Notes: generated from the letters alone by a model not told the origin. DNA of 64,000 nt from Rodentibacter caecimuris (GCA_001998905.1 MLAA01000040.1:1-64000); one strand, 5' to 3'. Shown: positions 9,313-19,539, numbered from the stretch's first letter. Numbers and translations are program-made.

Positions 9313-10185
9313 ATGAAAGGTATTATTCTTGCAGGCGGTTCTGGTACTCGTCTGTATCCCATTACTCGTGGGGTATCGAAACAACTTTTACCTGTATATA
9401 ACAAACCGATGATTTATTACCCGCTGTCTGTATTAATGCTAGCGGGAATTCGTGATATTTTAATTATCACTACCCCTGAAGATAATGAGAGCTTTAAGCG
9501 CTTATTAGGCGATGGCAGTGATTTTGGTGTTAATTTACAATATGCAATTCAACCTAGCCCGGAAGGCTTAGCTCAGGCCTTTCTGATCGGCGAAGACTTT
9601 ATCCATGGTGATAGTTGTAGTTTGGTTTTAGGTGATAACATTTTCTATGGTCAGCACTTTACCCAAATGTTGCAAGAAGCAGTAGCCCAACCACAGGGGG
9701 CAACTGTTTTTGGTTATTTAGTCAAAGATCCTGAACGTTTTGGTGTGGTGGAATTTGACGAAAATTTTAAGGCGGTTTCTATTGAAGAAAAACCTGCTCA
9801 ACCAAAATCTAGCTATGCAGTAACAGGCTTATATTTCTACGACAGTCGAGTGGTGGATTTCGCTAAACAAGTGAAACCATCTGCACGCGGTGAACTTGAA
9901 ATCACCACATTAAATGAAATGTATTTAAAGGACGGCTTATTAAACGTGCAGCTACTAGGTCGTGGTTTTGCGTGGTTAGATACAGGCACACATGAGAGCT
10001 TACACGAAGCGGCATCTTTTGTTCGTACTATTGAAAATGTGCAAGGTTTAAAAGTTGCCTGTTTAGAAGAAATTGCGTGGCGTAATGCTTGGTTGACTTC
10101 TGAACAAGTGGAAAAATTAGCCAAACCAATGGCAAAAAATGAATATGGTCAATACTTGCTACGTTTAATCAAAGAGGCTAAATAA
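9313..10185 (+). CDS. rmlA: Glucose-1-phosphate thymidylyltransferase
   Basis: This 290-residue nucleotidyltransferase makes dTDP-glucose from dTTP and glucose-1-phosphate, the first step of the rhamnose pathway. The signature [20 protein letters not shown] is at the N-terminus. The LGDNIFYG metal site and the EEKP motif follow, and then the DTGTHESL region. Length matches the family. The ATG at 9313 is preceded by AAAGG; an upstream in-frame codon at 9250 would add residues that no relative has. The stop touches the GTG of rmlD, so the two are translationally coupled. Confidence 0.95.
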   Translation: MKGIILAGGSGTRLYPITRGVSKQLLPVYNKPMIYYPLSVLMLAGIRDILIITTPEDNESFKRLLGDGSDFGVNLQYAIQPSPEGLAQAFLIGEDFIHGDSCSLVLGDNIFYGQHFTQMLQEAVAQPQGATVFGYLVKDPERFGVVEFDENFKAVSIEEKPAQPKSSYAVTGLYFYDSRVVDFAKQVKPSARGELEITTLNEMYLKDGLLNVQLLGRGFAWLDTGTHESLHEAASFVRTIENVQGLKVACLEEIAWRNAWLTSEQVEKLAKPMAKNEYGQYLLRLIKEAK

Positions 10186-11064
10186 GTGGCAAAGTTTTTG
10201 ATTACAGGGGCAAACGGACAGGTTGGCTACAGCTTAACTCAACAATTACAGGGCAAGCATAAAATTTTAGCTACCGATCGTGGTGATCTGGATATTACCG
10301 ACCAAAGTGCGGTGAAAAATGTAGTCGAAAATTTTCTTCCTGATGTTATTATCAATGCAGCTGCATATACCGCTGTGGATCGTGCCGAAACCGAAGTAGA
10401 ACTTTCCGAAGCCATTAATGTAAAAGGGCCACAATACTTGGCAGAAGCAGCAAAAAGTATTGGTGCAGCAATTTTACATATTTCAACAGACTATGTTTTT
10501 GATGGTCAACGTACAGGTAAATATAAAGAAACCGATGATACCGATCCACAAGGCATCTATGGAAAAACTAAATTAGCAGGCGAACAAGCCGTTGTGAAGG
10601 CCAATGATAAATTTATTGTTTTGCGTACGGCTTGGGTATTTGGCGAACACGGTAATAACTTCGTTAAAACTATGTTACGTTTGTCCAAAGTACGCGATTC
10701 CTTAGGAGTGGTTGGTGATCAAATAGGTGGTCCAACCTATGCTGGCGATATTGCCACAACGCTCGTTAATATTGCAGAAAAAATCATTGTAGGTGAAGAA
10801 ATCCAATATGGCATTTATCACTTTACAGGTGAACCTTATGTAAGCTGGTACGATTTTGCTAAAGTTATTTTTGATAAAGCAGTTTCACAAAATGTGTTGG
10901 AAAAATCTCCACTTTTGAAGGCGATTACTACGGCAGACTACCCAACACCAGCCAAACGACCTGCAAATTCTTGTTTGGATTTAACAAAGATTCAACAGGT
11001 CTTCGGTATTCAGCCGAGTGATTGGAAAAAAGCGTTGAAAAACATTAGAGCCTATACAGAATAA
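10186..11064 (+). CDS. rmlD: dTDP-4-dehydrorhamnose reductase
   Basis: This 292-residue NAD(P)H-dependent reductase makes dTDP-L-rhamnose. The nucleotide-binding GANGQVG is at residues 8-14. NAAAYTAVDRAE, the STDYVFDG motif and YGKTKLAGE with the YxxxK pair are all present. The PTPAKRPANSCLDL segment near the C-terminus is typical. It starts with GTG immediately after the rmlA stop. The gene order B-A-D-C, with C separated from D by a decayed frame, departs from the common E. coli order B-D-A-C. Confidence 0.95.
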   Translation: MAKFLITGANGQVGYSLTQQLQGKHKILATDRGDLDITDQSAVKNVVENFLPDVIINAAAYTAVDRAETEVELSEAINVKGPQYLAEAAKSIGAAILHISTDYVFDGQRTGKYKETDDTDPQGIYGKTKLAGEQAVVKANDKFIVLRTAWVFGEHGNNFVKTMLRLSKVRDSLGVVGDQIGGPTYAGDIATTLVNIAEKIIVGEEIQYGIYHFTGEPYVSWYDFAKVIFDKAVSQNVLEKSPLLKAITTADYPTPAKRPANSCLDLTKIQQVFGIQPSDWKKALKNIRAYTE

Positions 11065-11090
11065 AAGAAAAATATGCTAAATATGTTTGA

Positions 11091-11402
11091 AAAATAGAAC
11101 GCTTAATTGATGAAATTAACAATGTGTATTTAGCTTTTTCAAAAGGTTATTTTGAAATGGATAAAATCGAAAAAGTAAATTTTAAATATACGTTAGCGAA
11201 AGTGCCAATCTAGCATCTTTTATCTTATCGCCTTAACCTATATGAACCAATCAATGATCATTTATATCGCGTAGATTTGTATGATGTTTCTTATTTTTTG
11301 TGTGAAAAATCAGAATCTATTTTAGATAAAGAGATGCGGAGAAGAATATTTAGAACCGTCGAAAGCCTAAATGAAAGAAGGATTCTCAATGAAAGTTATT
11401 GA
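11091..11402 (+). pseudogene. Decayed reading frame between rmlD and rmlC
   Basis: The frame from 11091 to the TGA at 11400-11402 reads as about 103 codons with a single internal stop, TAG at 11211. Another TGA at 11088 closes the frame upstream. The encoded segments look protein-like: IERLIDEINNVYLAFSKGYF, YRLNLYEPINDHLYRV and DKEMRRRIFRTVESLNERR. It overlaps the rmlC start by 14 bases. I do not recognise the family. The upstream part may also have shifted frame around 11205-11225. It could be a dead small gene left by rearrangement of the polysaccharide locus, or non-coding DNA that is open by chance. Confidence 0.45.
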
Positions 11403-11931
11403 TACAAAAATCCCGGATGTAAAGTTATTAGAACCACAAGTTTTCGGCGACGAGCGTGGTTTTTTTATGGAAACCTTCCGAGATGAGTGGTTTAAAAAGA
11501 ATGTAGCAGATCGCACTTTTGTACAAGAAAATCATTCAAAATCTGTTAAAGGAGTATTGCGTGGCTTACATTATCAAACTGAAAATACACAGGGTAAATT
11601 AGTGCGTGTAATTTGCGGTTGCGTATTTGATGTGGCGGTAGATATGCGTGAAAGCTCACCAACTTTTGGGCAATGGGTTGGTGAAATCCTGTCGGCAGAA
11701 AATAAGCGACAATTATGGGTGCCAGAGGGGTTTGCTCATGGTTTCTATGTATTGAGTGATGAAGCGGAATTTACTTATAAATGTACTGATTATTATAATC
11801 CTAAATCAGAGCATTCACTGATTTGGAATGATGAAACAGTGGATATTAAATGGCCACTTAACGGTGAACCCTGCCTATCAGATAAAGATTTGGCTGGTCA
11901 AGCGCTAGTGGAGGCAGTGAAATTTAAATAA
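11389..11931 (+). CDS. rmlC: dTDP-4-dehydrorhamnose 3,5-epimerase
   Basis: This 180-residue cupin epimerase works between RmlB and RmlD. DERGFFMETFRDEWF is near the N-terminus. The region VQENHSKSVKGVLRGLHYQ carries the catalytic His, and VPEGFAHGFYVLSDEAEFTYK carries the second conserved part. I start at the ATG at 11389, which has AAGGA six bases upstream; an in-frame ATG at 11371 has no such site. It is the last gene of the locus on this strand. A weakly conserved uptake-like sequence with one mismatch lies near 11514. Confidence 0.95.
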   Translation: MKVIDTKIPDVKLLEPQVFGDERGFFMETFRDEWFKKNVADRTFVQENHSKSVKGVLRGLHYQTENTQGKLVRVICGCVFDVAVDMRESSPTFGQWVGEILSAENKRQLWVPEGFAHGFYVLSDEAEFTYKCTDYYNPKSEHSLIWNDETVDIKWPLNGEPCLSDKDLAGQALVEAVKFK

Positions 11932-11943
11932 GTTATTTTATGC

Positions 11944-11976
11944 TATTGGTATTTTTATTGCTTAACAATACCAATA
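11944..11976. terminator. Stem-loop between convergent rmlC and pabC-like gene
   Basis: TATTGGTATT at 11944-11953 pairs perfectly with AATACCAATA at 11967-11976. It lies in the gap between two convergent genes. There is no strong T-run, so the terminator role is inferred from position. Confidence 0.4.
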
Positions 11977-12006
11977 ATGTTTGCATTTCTTTGTTAACGT
12001 TCCTCT

Positions 12007-12594
12007 TTATGGTAAGGGCGAGACCGTTCTAAATGGATTCAATGCGTTAATCAGAACAATTTCATCAAATTTGTTAATGTCTTGTGCAAGAATTTCACAT
12101 TCTTGGATAATATTTTGCTGTAGTAATTTTTCTCGTTGTGTTCCTTTTAGAAGAGGAGTATCCGGTGTGAACCATTGGTTATCTTTTCTGAAAACCAGAT
12201 TACCGATAGAGCAATCTGTTACTTTTCCTTGTTTAATAATAATGATTTCATCACAATTTTGTCGTTTTTGAAGAAGTTGGTTTAGTAGGTAGCGATCTGT
12301 ATATTTTAGTCCGTAATCAATATGATCACAAACTACTGGTTGAAACGTGCGGTAGTTTTTAGGGATAAATGGAAAGTATTGCACATTAATATTATGACGA
12401 TCGTATTCAATGCGACATCGAACAAATTGGTTGAGTAAGTCTTTTGGTAGATGAATAGCCTGAAAAAGATCAAAAATATTCACCGCACTTTTCCCATAAA
12501 ATTGCCGTAAACTACGCTCATAGCGAGATTGATGGTATTCAATATTTTGTACTTTGCTTTGTATTACGGCAATGGTTTCAAATAGTGGGTTCAT
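12007..12594 (-). CDS. Class IV aminotransferase family protein, PabC-like
   Basis: This 195-residue PLP enzyme of fold type IV probably acts as aminodeoxychorismate lyase and releases p-aminobenzoate for folate. It starts with NPLFETIAV, and the likely PLP lysine is in DYGLKYTDR. DEIIIIKQGKVTDCSIGNLVF and the TPLLKGTQR segment are the family's substrate-side motifs. It is much shorter than E. coli PabC (about 270 residues), and a short form appears normal in Haemophilus relatives. It overlaps the 3' end of pabB by 17 bases, so the two are probably cotranscribed. The exact reaction is inferred from this pairing. Confidence 0.75.
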   Translation of the reverse strand: MNPLFETIAVIQSKVQNIEYHQSRYERSLRQFYGKSAVNIFDLFQAIHLPKDLLNQFVRCRIEYDRHNINVQYFPFIPKNYRTFQPVVCDHIDYGLKYTDRYLLNQLLQKRQNCDEIIIIKQGKVTDCSIGNLVFRKDNQWFTPDTPLLKGTQREKLLQQNIIQECEILAQDINKFDEIVLINALNPFRTVSPLP

Positions 12595-13567
12595 TAATTA
12601 CCTTTTTAATTGGAAGATAGACTTTTTGGCATAACTCATTGTATTCATCTTTTTCTTGGCTTTGAATTGTAATACCGCCTCCGCTACGGAAAAAATAGCG
12701 TTTACCTTGTTGCTCAATAAAACGAATTGCTACGGCACTGTGTAAGCTCTCTCCCGTAAATATACCAAACACGCCGGTATAATATCCTCGTTTTTGTTTT
12801 TCTGCTAGGTGAATGATTTGTACTGTTTTTTGTTTTGGCGCTCCGCTGATAGAACCGGCAGGAAGTAATTTAGTAAGAATATCGCCAATATGATGTTGCC
12901 AGTTAACGTCTAAATCACCGCAAATTTCCGAACTAGTTTGTAAAATATCCCCTTTTTCAGTTTGGATCTTATCTATATAGCGAAACTTAGTAACTTGAAT
13001 ATTTTTGGCAACCATGGCTAGGTCATTACGCATTAAGTCAACGATCGTGTAATGTTCCCGCTGCTCCTTTTCATTATTTAATAGTTGCTGGGCAGCATCA
13101 GATAAATCCGCACTAATCGTTCCTTTCATCGGATAAGTATGAATACGATTTTCAGTTATTTGGATGAAACATTCTGGTGAAAAACATAAAAATTGGTTTT
13201 CTAAATATAGTTTATAAGGCGCTTGTACCTGATGAAACAGCTGCTCTAAATTATGTGTTAGTTGAATTTCTGTTGGGTAAGTTAAATTTAATAAATAAGA
13301 ATTCCCCTTTTGCAACTCTTGCTGTACGATTGAAAAACCTTGCTGATATTGGGAGAAAGGTATTGGTTGTGGTGTAATTTTAATATTTTGTGCGGGTTCT
13401 AAGCGAGTCGGTAAATGTTGATATTCTCCAATAGAAAAAAAAACGCCGCTCTCTATAATTTGGCATAATGGGATAATTAGCGGTTTTTGTTGCTCAAAAT
13501 CAATTAAAAAGAAAAAAGGTATACGCTGTGCCCCAAATTGATTAGCTTTTTGGATGAAATACTGCAT
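12578..13567 (-). CDS. pabB: Aminodeoxychorismate synthase component I
   Basis: This chorismate-binding enzyme of about 329 residues makes 4-amino-4-deoxychorismate for p-aminobenzoate and folate synthesis. The catalytic PMKGTI motif identifies PabB rather than TrpE. HYTIVDLMRNDL, LLPAGSISGAPKQKT and the RSGGGITIQS end are all present. I start at MQYFIQKAN, base 13567; a longer frame adds 23 residues not expected for the family. It is shorter at the N-terminus than E. coli PabB (453 residues), as in other compact PabB proteins. No glutaminase subunit gene lies nearby. Confidence 0.88.
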   Translation of the reverse strand: MQYFIQKANQFGAQRIPFFFLIDFEQQKPLIIPLCQIIESGVFFSIGEYQHLPTRLEPAQNIKITPQPIPFSQYQQGFSIVQQELQKGNSYLLNLTYPTEIQLTHNLEQLFHQVQAPYKLYLENQFLCFSPECFIQITENRIHTYPMKGTISADLSDAAQQLLNNEKEQREHYTIVDLMRNDLAMVAKNIQVTKFRYIDKIQTEKGDILQTSSEICGDLDVNWQHHIGDILTKLLPAGSISGAPKQKTVQIIHLAEKQKRGYYTGVFGIFTGESLHSAVAIRFIEQQGKRYFFRSGGGITIQSQEKDEYNELCQKVYLPIKKVINEPTI

Positions 13568-13697
13568 TGAAAGGTAGGAATAAAAAATAAGTGTGATTTT
13601 ATATGAAATAGTTGATGTAAGGCAAGGCTTCACCAATTTTTATCAGAGGTAAATAATGAAAAATTTTATGAATAAAATATAGAATGTCTAATATTTA

Positions 13698-13746
13698 AAA
13701 AAATAATAGAAGAGAAATGAGGTTGATTATATAGCCTTATTTCTCT
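13698..13746 (-). terminator. Rho-independent terminator of the marC gene
   Basis: On the minus strand a 12-base stem (arms 13711-13722 and 13735-13746, one G-U pair) ends in a T-rich tract. It begins 16 bases after the stop of the MarC-family gene. Confidence 0.7.
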
Positions 13747-13761
13747 CTATTGTTGAGTTTA

Positions 13762-14379
13762 TTAGATAACTTGAGTAAAAAAATCTTTTAATCCGATTAA
13801 TACGCTATTTACTGCAACAGAAGCTAGAATTAATCCCATTACTCGACTGATAATTGCTGCGCCAGAATTACCGATATAATGTTGGATTCGATTTGCCATT
13901 AGAAGTAACAAATAAGTAGTGGCTAACACCGCTAACATAATGACTGTCGTTGTTACTTGTTCAAAAAAATCAAAGCGGTGGTTATCGGTTAAAATGACGA
14001 TAGCCATCATTGCTCCAGGTGATGCTATGGACGGAACGGCGAGAGGATAAACAGCAATTTCATTAAGAGTAGAACGCAATTTCATTTCTTGATCAGGTTT
14101 ACCTTCACCAAAAATCATTGAAAGAGCAAATAGGAAAAGAACTAATCCACCAGCAATTTGGAAGGCTGGTAGCGGAATTTGCATTGCTTCGAGCAACGCT
14201 TGTCCTGCAATCAAAAAAAACAATAAAATCCCTGCGGAAATAAGTACGGCATTACGTGCGATTTTTTTACGATCTCCGATTGAAAGTCCCATTGTTTTTG
14301 CTAAATAAACCGGAACAGAACCAATCGGGTCGATAACAGCCCAAAGTACGACAAATTGGACGATAAGTGAATCAAACAT
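13762..14379 (-). CDS. MarC-family (YhgN-like) inner membrane protein
   Basis: This 205-residue protein has six predicted membrane segments and belongs to the MarC/NAAT family. The first segment includes the family motif WAVIDPIGSVPVYLA, and the matching half-repeat motif PLAVPSIASPGAMM lies near residue 115. Some relatives are described as neutral amino acid transporters, but for most the substrate is unknown. The gene stands alone with its own terminator, separated from tilS by 93 bases. Length is normal. Confidence 0.85.
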   Translation of the reverse strand: MFDSLIVQFVVLWAVIDPIGSVPVYLAKTMGLSIGDRKKIARNAVLISAGILLFFLIAGQALLEAMQIPLPAFQIAGGLVLFLFALSMIFGEGKPDQEMKLRSTLNEIAVYPLAVPSIASPGAMMAIVILTDNHRFDFFEQVTTTVIMLAVLATTYLLLLMANRIQHYIGNSGAAIISRVMGLILASVAVNSVLIGLKDFFTQVI

Positions 14380-14472
14380 TGCTTTTCCTTAAATTTTAAA
14401 TAATTTCCACTAAATAGAGCGAAAGTATAGCAGAAAATCGGCTTTATTTCCGTATCAATTTCAGGCTGTACA

Positions 14473-15756
14473 TTATTCGATTGATTGAATAAAACCAATG
14501 GCACATTGGAATTTTTCTCCGTAGAAAATTAGCGGAATGCGTGAACGCTGCCAAGGAGGAATTTGTAAAGATTGCCAAATTTTCTTTATATCTTGAGAAG
14601 GGCGATTTTTATGGAGCCTCACGCTACCTGAATAATGAAAACGAATTTGAATCGGCAAATTAGTGTTTTTTAATATAACCTGATATTGCTGCCAACTAAA
14701 AAAAATACCTTCTTGTCTTTGTTGAGTAATAATGATACCGAGTGAGTCGGGTAATTCGATTTGTTGATCGGGGCGAATATCAAGTTTAAAAGATCGTAAA
14801 TCAATAAACGAAGGGGTTAAATATAATTTATCCTGGTAACGGCGGATATAACAATCATTTAATTTTAGCCGCGGATTGGCGTCTTTTCTAGCCAAAACGA
14901 TAGTTTGAACAATTTCTTTTAATTGCTCTGAACTAGGCATCATTTGATGTAGCTCTGATAACCAAAGTCTCAAAAGTGCGGTTTGTTTTGGCACGGAATA
15001 GAGATCAAATTGTTCAAGTGAGAATGTGTGATGTTGAGGATCGAAATGCCGTTCAAAATCAGGTGCTAATAATTCGTGAAGGAGCTGTTGCTGTTCAAAA
15101 CAATGCATAGTAGAGCGTTGAACAGCTTGATCAAAATAATTCCAACGTTCTCGTAATAGGGGTAATACTTGATTGCGTAAGAAATTACGCTCATATCGAT
15201 TATCTTGATTGCTCTCATCTTCAATCCAAGTTAGTCCTTCAATATTGGCGTAGTGTTCCAGTTGTTGTCTGGAAATATTAAGAAGAGGGCGTACAATAGG
15301 AATACCAAATAAATTACTTTGGTTTTGCATAGCGCTTAATCCTTGTACTCCGCTACCTCTTTTCAGGGCAAGAAAAAACGTTTCCGTTTGATCTTGTTGA
15401 TGATGAGCGGTAACAAAAACTTCGCCTTGTTTGATATGATTTTTAACCGCTTGATATCGAGCTTTTCTAGCATTACTTTCAACCCCTTCATTACCTTTAA
15501 CCTGGACCCTTTCGACAATAAGCGGTATGTCAAGTTCTAGGCAAATTTGCTGGCAATGTTCAGCCCAGTAATCGGCGTTTTTGCTTAAGCCGTGGTGAAT
15601 ATGAATGGCCCGAAGTTCAAAGTGCGGTTGATTTTTGCGGAGTTTAGCAAATAGCGCAAGTAATGCTGTAGAATCTAAACCACCGCTAAACCCGATTAAA
15701 AATCGGGTTACGGTAGTTTGACTAAGATGTTGTTGAAATAGTGAAAATATAGACAT
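14473..15756 (-). CDS. tilS: tRNA(Ile)-lysidine synthetase
   Basis: This 427-residue enzyme attaches lysine to C34 of the CAU-anticodon isoleucine tRNA so that it reads AUA. The PP-loop SGGLDS is at residues 24-29. HIHHGLS, the VTAHHQQDQTETF segment and RPLLNISRQQLEHYA follow in the N-terminal catalytic domain. Linker and C-terminal domains are both present, so it is the long E. coli type. Its ATG overlaps the pdxY stop by one base, giving TAATG coupling. The product is expected to be essential. Confidence 0.95.
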   Translation of the reverse strand: MSIFSLFQQHLSQTTVTRFLIGFSGGLDSTALLALFAKLRKNQPHFELRAIHIHHGLSKNADYWAEHCQQICLELDIPLIVERVQVKGNEGVESNARKARYQAVKNHIKQGEVFVTAHHQQDQTETFFLALKRGSGVQGLSAMQNQSNLFGIPIVRPLLNISRQQLEHYANIEGLTWIEDESNQDNRYERNFLRNQVLPLLRERWNYFDQAVQRSTMHCFEQQQLLHELLAPDFERHFDPQHHTFSLEQFDLYSVPKQTALLRLWLSELHQMMPSSEQLKEIVQTIVLARKDANPRLKLNDCYIRRYQDKLYLTPSFIDLRSFKLDIRPDQQIELPDSLGIIITQQRQEGIFFSWQQYQVILKNTNLPIQIRFHYSGSVRLHKNRPSQDIKKIWQSLQIPPWQRSRIPLIFYGEKFQCAIGFIQSIE

Positions 15757-16622
15757 TAAGCAATTTTTACTGCGCTATATTGGCTTTTCGGCTGCATAAT
15801 AAATTGCCGAGCAGCAATAGTTTGTAACTCATAGGATTTTAATCGGTAAGTTGTTTCCATTACGTCTGCTACGGCATTATTCATACTTTCAAAGGCATCA
15901 ACATCAGATTTACCATTGAGTAAATGCGCTAAGAATGTACCTGCAATTAAGTCGCCGACTCCGACAGGTTCAAAAGAAAAAGGATATAATGGGCGGGTTA
16001 AGTGCCATACTCCCTCTGGTGTAGCCATAATAATCTCAAACAATGTTGGATCTTGCTTGAGACCAACAGTGCCAAGATGTTTAACTATTACTTTCTTCAC
16101 GCCTTTGGCTAGGATTGCTTTAGCGGCTTGGATAACATCGTCAAAATTATTGATAGGAAATTCGTTTAGTTGGCGTAATTCATTTAAATTCGGGGTCATA
16201 ATGTCTGCAACTGGTATTGCTTTGCTAATTAAACTTTCACGAACACCGTTTGCTACAACACAAGTTTTATCCTTATTCGGCATAATAGGATCGCATAAAT
16301 AGAGAGCATTAGGATTACGTTGTTTAATTTTTTTCAATGTAGAAATAATATAATCAACTTGTTCAGCTGCGCCTAAATAACCGGATAATAAAGCATCACA
16401 TTCTTGTAATTTGTCAATCGCGTCTAAGCCATTTACAATTTCATCAATTTGTTGTGGAGGAATAATCATACCCGTCCATTTTCCATATTGGGTGTGATTA
16501 GAAAATTGTACGGTATTTAATGCCCAAACATCAATGCCGAGTAATTGCATTGGGAACGTTGCCGATTTGTTTCCAGCAAAGCCATAAACAACATGAGATT
16601 GAATAGAGAGAACATTTTTCAT
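15756..16622 (-). CDS. pdxY: Pyridoxal kinase
   Basis: This 288-residue ribokinase-like enzyme phosphorylates pyridoxal in the vitamin B6 salvage pathway. The N-terminal [16 protein letters not shown], then [16 protein letters not shown] and the anion-hole [15 protein letters not shown] with the catalytic Asp match PdxY. I take base 16622 ([10 protein letters not shown]) as start; a longer frame adds ten atypical residues. It lies between accA and tilS, an arrangement I recall from H. influenzae. PdxK is the alternative, but the sequence style fits PdxY better. Confidence 0.93.
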   Translation of the reverse strand: MKNVLSIQSHVVYGFAGNKSATFPMQLLGIDVWALNTVQFSNHTQYGKWTGMIIPPQQIDEIVNGLDAIDKLQECDALLSGYLGAAEQVDYIISTLKKIKQRNPNALYLCDPIMPNKDKTCVVANGVRESLISKAIPVADIMTPNLNELRQLNEFPINNFDDVIQAAKAILAKGVKKVIVKHLGTVGLKQDPTLFEIIMATPEGVWHLTRPLYPFSFEPVGVGDLIAGTFLAHLLNGKSDVDAFESMNNAVADVMETTYRLKSYELQTIAARQFIMQPKSQYSAVKIA

Positions 16623-16639
16623 TTCGTTTTTCCTTAAAG

Positions 16640-16674
16640 TAAATAAAAACAAAAGAGCGATAGATCTCGCCCTT
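16640..16674 (-). terminator. Terminator after accA
   Basis: On the minus strand AAGGGCGA (16674-16667) pairs with TCGCTCTT (16660-16653), with one G-U pair and a six-base loop, followed by a T-rich tract. It would end the accA transcript just before pdxY. Confidence 0.65.
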
Positions 16675-16688
16675 CTCTTCTAATTTAA

Positions 16689-17636
16689 TTAACAATATCC
16701 GTATGACATTAATCTGTCATAGCGACGTTGTAATAACATTTCGTTATCCAATACATCAAGATCGGCAAGATCTTCTAATAAACGGGCTTTTAGATTCCTT
16801 GCTGTTTCATCATAATTACGATGTGCGCCGCCCAATGGCTCTTGAACGATATTATCAATTAAACCCAATTCTTTGAGGCGAGGGGCTGTTAGTCCCATTA
16901 CCTCTGCAGCAGTTGAGGCTTTTTCAGCACTTTTCCAGAGAATAGATGCACAGCCTTCCGGAGATATGACGGAATAAGTGGAATATTGCAACATATTAAC
17001 TTTATCACCTACACCGATAGCTAACGCGCCACCAGAACCGCCTTCACCGATAACAGTACAAATAACCGGTACTTTTAATGTAGACATTTCACGCAAATTA
17101 CGAGCGATAGCTTCCGATTGCCCACGCTCTTCAGCACCAATTCCCGGGTAAGCCCCTGGAGTATCAATAAAAGTAATAATCGGTAAATGAAAACGTTCCG
17201 CCATTTGCATTAAACGTAATGCTTTGCGATAACCTTCAGGGGCGGGCATACCGAAATTACGTTTAACTTTATCTTTTACCGTACGGCCTTTTTGATGCCC
17301 TATAATCATCACAGGGCGTCCATCTAAACGCGCTAATCCGCCAATAATTGCTTTATCATCGGCAAATGCACGATCCCCAGCTAATTCTTCAAATTCGGTA
17401 AAAATATGCTCAATATAATCAAGGGTATATGGGCGATTTGGGTGGCGGGCCATACGGGAAATTTGCCACGCATCAAGATTAGAAAAGGTCTTTTTGGTTA
17501 ATTCATCACTTTTTTTCTGTAATCTCTTGATTTCGTCATTTAAATCAATTTTATCATCGGAGGCTGTGCGTAGTGCCTCAATTTTGGCTTCTAATTCTGC
17601 AATGGGTAATTCAAAATCTAAAAATTCTTGGCTCAT
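16689..17636 (-). CDS. accA: Acetyl-CoA carboxylase carboxyltransferase subunit alpha
   Basis: This 315-residue subunit pairs with AccD to carboxylate acetyl-CoA in the first step of fatty acid synthesis. The start [20 protein letters not shown], the [12 protein letters not shown] segment, [20 protein letters not shown] and [17 protein letters not shown] are all present. I start at base 17636; a longer frame adds 24 residues not found in the family. An uptake signal lies just upstream of the gene at 17675-17683. Length is as expected. Confidence 0.96.
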   Translation of the reverse strand: MSQEFLDFELPIAELEAKIEALRTASDDKIDLNDEIKRLQKKSDELTKKTFSNLDAWQISRMARHPNRPYTLDYIEHIFTEFEELAGDRAFADDKAIIGGLARLDGRPVMIIGHQKGRTVKDKVKRNFGMPAPEGYRKALRLMQMAERFHLPIITFIDTPGAYPGIGAEERGQSEAIARNLREMSTLKVPVICTVIGEGGSGGALAIGVGDKVNMLQYSTYSVISPEGCASILWKSAEKASTAAEVMGLTAPRLKELGLIDNIVQEPLGGAHRNYDETARNLKARLLEDLADLDVLDNEMLLQRRYDRLMSYGYC

Positions 17637-17735
17637 TTTTTTACCTTTTGTGTTAAAAAGCATCGTGAAAATCGACCGCACTTTAGCAAGAATTAAGGAC
17701 CTGCGCAAATGATTTTCACTGGTTGGATTGGCTGT

Positions 17736-18524
17736 TTAGTCGTTATTGTTCGAACCAAATAATGATAGTACGAATAGTAAGGCTGAACAAATTACAACAG
17801 AAGGACCTGCCGCCGTATCATAAACTGCGGATAGACTAAGCCCGCCAATAACAGAAATCATACTGATGATAATAGCGATAATGACCATCGCCTCCGGTGT
17901 TTTCGCAAATCTTCTTGCCGTAGCAGACGGGATAATCAGTAATGAAGTAATAATTAGTGCACCGACAAATTTCATACTCAATGCAATAGTGAATGCGGTC
18001 ATTAACATCAGGATGATCCGCATTTTTTGAATGTTAATACCTTCAACTTGGGCCAATTCTGGGCTAACGGTCATCGAAAGTAAGGGTTTCCAAAAGTAGA
18101 TTAATAAGCCTAATACAGTACACACGCCAGTGGAAATATAAGCTAAATCTTGGTAAGTCATTGCAAGCAGATCACCAAATAAATATGCCATTAAATCAAC
18201 CCGTATATTTTCCATTAAACCGACAGTAACAATACCGAGAGAGAGACAACTGTGAGCGATAATTCCAAGCAGCGTATCTACGGAGAATGCTGTTCGGCTT
18301 TCTAGACACACCATAAATATAGCTAAAATAACAGTGAGTATCATAATGGTGATATAAGGATTGGTTTGTAAAAATAAGCCGAGAGCAACGCCCAATAGAG
18401 AGGAATGAGCGAGGGTATCTCCAAAATATGCCATTTTTCGCCATACGACAAAAGCACCTAGCGGTGCGGTAATGAATGATAATAAAATACCGGTAAGTAA
18501 TGCCGGAAATAAAATTTCAACCAT
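17736..18524 (-). CDS. znuB: Zinc ABC transporter permease
   Basis: This 262-residue inner-membrane permease of the ABC-3 family works with ZnuC and a periplasmic ZnuA to import zinc. About eight hydrophobic segments are visible. The typical [20 protein letters not shown] near the N-terminus and [21 protein letters not shown] near residue 195 identify the family. It follows znuC by 3 bases. No znuA gene is in the window, and in H. influenzae it is also unlinked as far as I recall. Confidence 0.93.
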   Translation of the reverse strand: MVEILFPALLTGILLSFITAPLGAFVVWRKMAYFGDTLAHSSLLGVALGLFLQTNPYITIMILTVILAIFMVCLESRTAFSVDTLLGIIAHSCLSLGIVTVGLMENIRVDLMAYLFGDLLAMTYQDLAYISTGVCTVLGLLIYFWKPLLSMTVSPELAQVEGINIQKMRIILMLMTAFTIALSMKFVGALIITSLLIIPSATARRFAKTPEAMVIIAIIISMISVIGGLSLSAVYDTAAGPSVVICSALLFVLSLFGSNNND

Positions 18525-18527
18525 TTT

Positions 18528-19349
18528 TTATACCTTATTTTGTTTGTTTTGATGTGTACAATTTTTAGAATGAAAAGTTTGGCTACAACAAACATCGCCA
18601 TGCAGATTATGCCGATGATTGTGGTGATGTGCATAAAAAGCTATATTTTGGGTGATTTGGTTGCCCCATAAATGAGTGAATTTCGGATCATTTGATAGGC
18701 TTTCAGGTGTGCCTGCACAACAAATATGCCCGTTAATGCAAATGACTTCTTTACTATCCGCCAAAACGATATGTAAATCGTGAGAAACCATTAATATGGC
18801 ACAATTCAGTATTTTTTGCGTTTGCTTTATTAATTGGTACAATTCCGCTTGTCCGTTAATATCTACGCCTTGGGTCGGCTCATCTAAAATTAATAGATTC
18901 GGCTTATTTAAAATAGCGCGAGCTAATAAAACTCTCTGCATTTCTCCGCCAGAAAGTTTTTGCAATGCATTTTGTTTTAAATGAGTAATAGAAAGTTGTG
19001 CTAACACAGTTTCAATATCTGTTTTTGCACAGCCCGGTTTTAAGAGCAGAAAGCGTTCGACTGTAAGAGGCAAATTAGCATCCAAATAAATTTTTTGCGG
19101 AACATAGCCTATTTGTACATTTTGATGATAAATAACTTGTCCATCCGTTGGTTTTTGTAACTTCAACAAAGTTTTTAGCAGAGTTGATTTCCCACCTCCA
19201 TTAGGTCCGACAATGGTAATAGTGCTATCTGGAAAAATGCTTAGGTTGATATTTTGCAAGGCAGTTTTTTCCCCGAATTTAACGGTGATATTTTTTAATT
19301 CGATAAGAGGTGATTTTTTTTCAGAGACTTGAATAGAGTGAATTTGCAT
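18528..19349 (-). CDS. znuC: Zinc ABC transporter ATPase with histidine-rich tail
   Basis: This 273-residue ABC ATPase energises zinc import by ZnuB. Walker A (GPNGGGKST) is near residue 55, the signature LSGGEMQRV near 138, and Walker [11 protein letters not shown] near 158. The last 40 residues contain [12 protein letters not shown], then two adjacent Cys and further His and Cys residues; a metal-sensing or metal-binding role is plausible. His-rich tails are known in other ZnuC proteins. The gene is divergent from mepM with 190 bases between, where a Zur site would be expected, but I could not define one. Confidence 0.92.
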   Translation of the reverse strand: MQIHSIQVSEKKSPLIELKNITVKFGEKTALQNINLSIFPDSTITIVGPNGGGKSTLLKTLLKLQKPTDGQVIYHQNVQIGYVPQKIYLDANLPLTVERFLLLKPGCAKTDIETVLAQLSITHLKQNALQKLSGGEMQRVLLARAILNKPNLLILDEPTQGVDINGQAELYQLIKQTQKILNCAILMVSHDLHIVLADSKEVICINGHICCAGTPESLSNDPKFTHLWGNQITQNIAFYAHHHNHRHNLHGDVCCSQTFHSKNCTHQNKQNKV

Positions 19350-19539
19350 AGCCGACCCCTGATAGCAGATAAAAAGGTGCGATAAAATAGCTTATTTTTA
19401 TCTTTTTCTCAAGATTGAAGGTCTTATGTCGAATATTTATGCATAAAATGAGAATTTTTTAGGTTAAAATGAATTTTCTATTTTTTGCTCTGTCAGAAAT
19501 TTATCATTTTTCACTACTAATAGAAAGAAAGGATTTTAG

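Noticed and set aside
19350..19539. Zur operator between znuC and mepM
   Set aside because: The region is AT-rich and would be a logical place, but I could not find a convincing palindrome.
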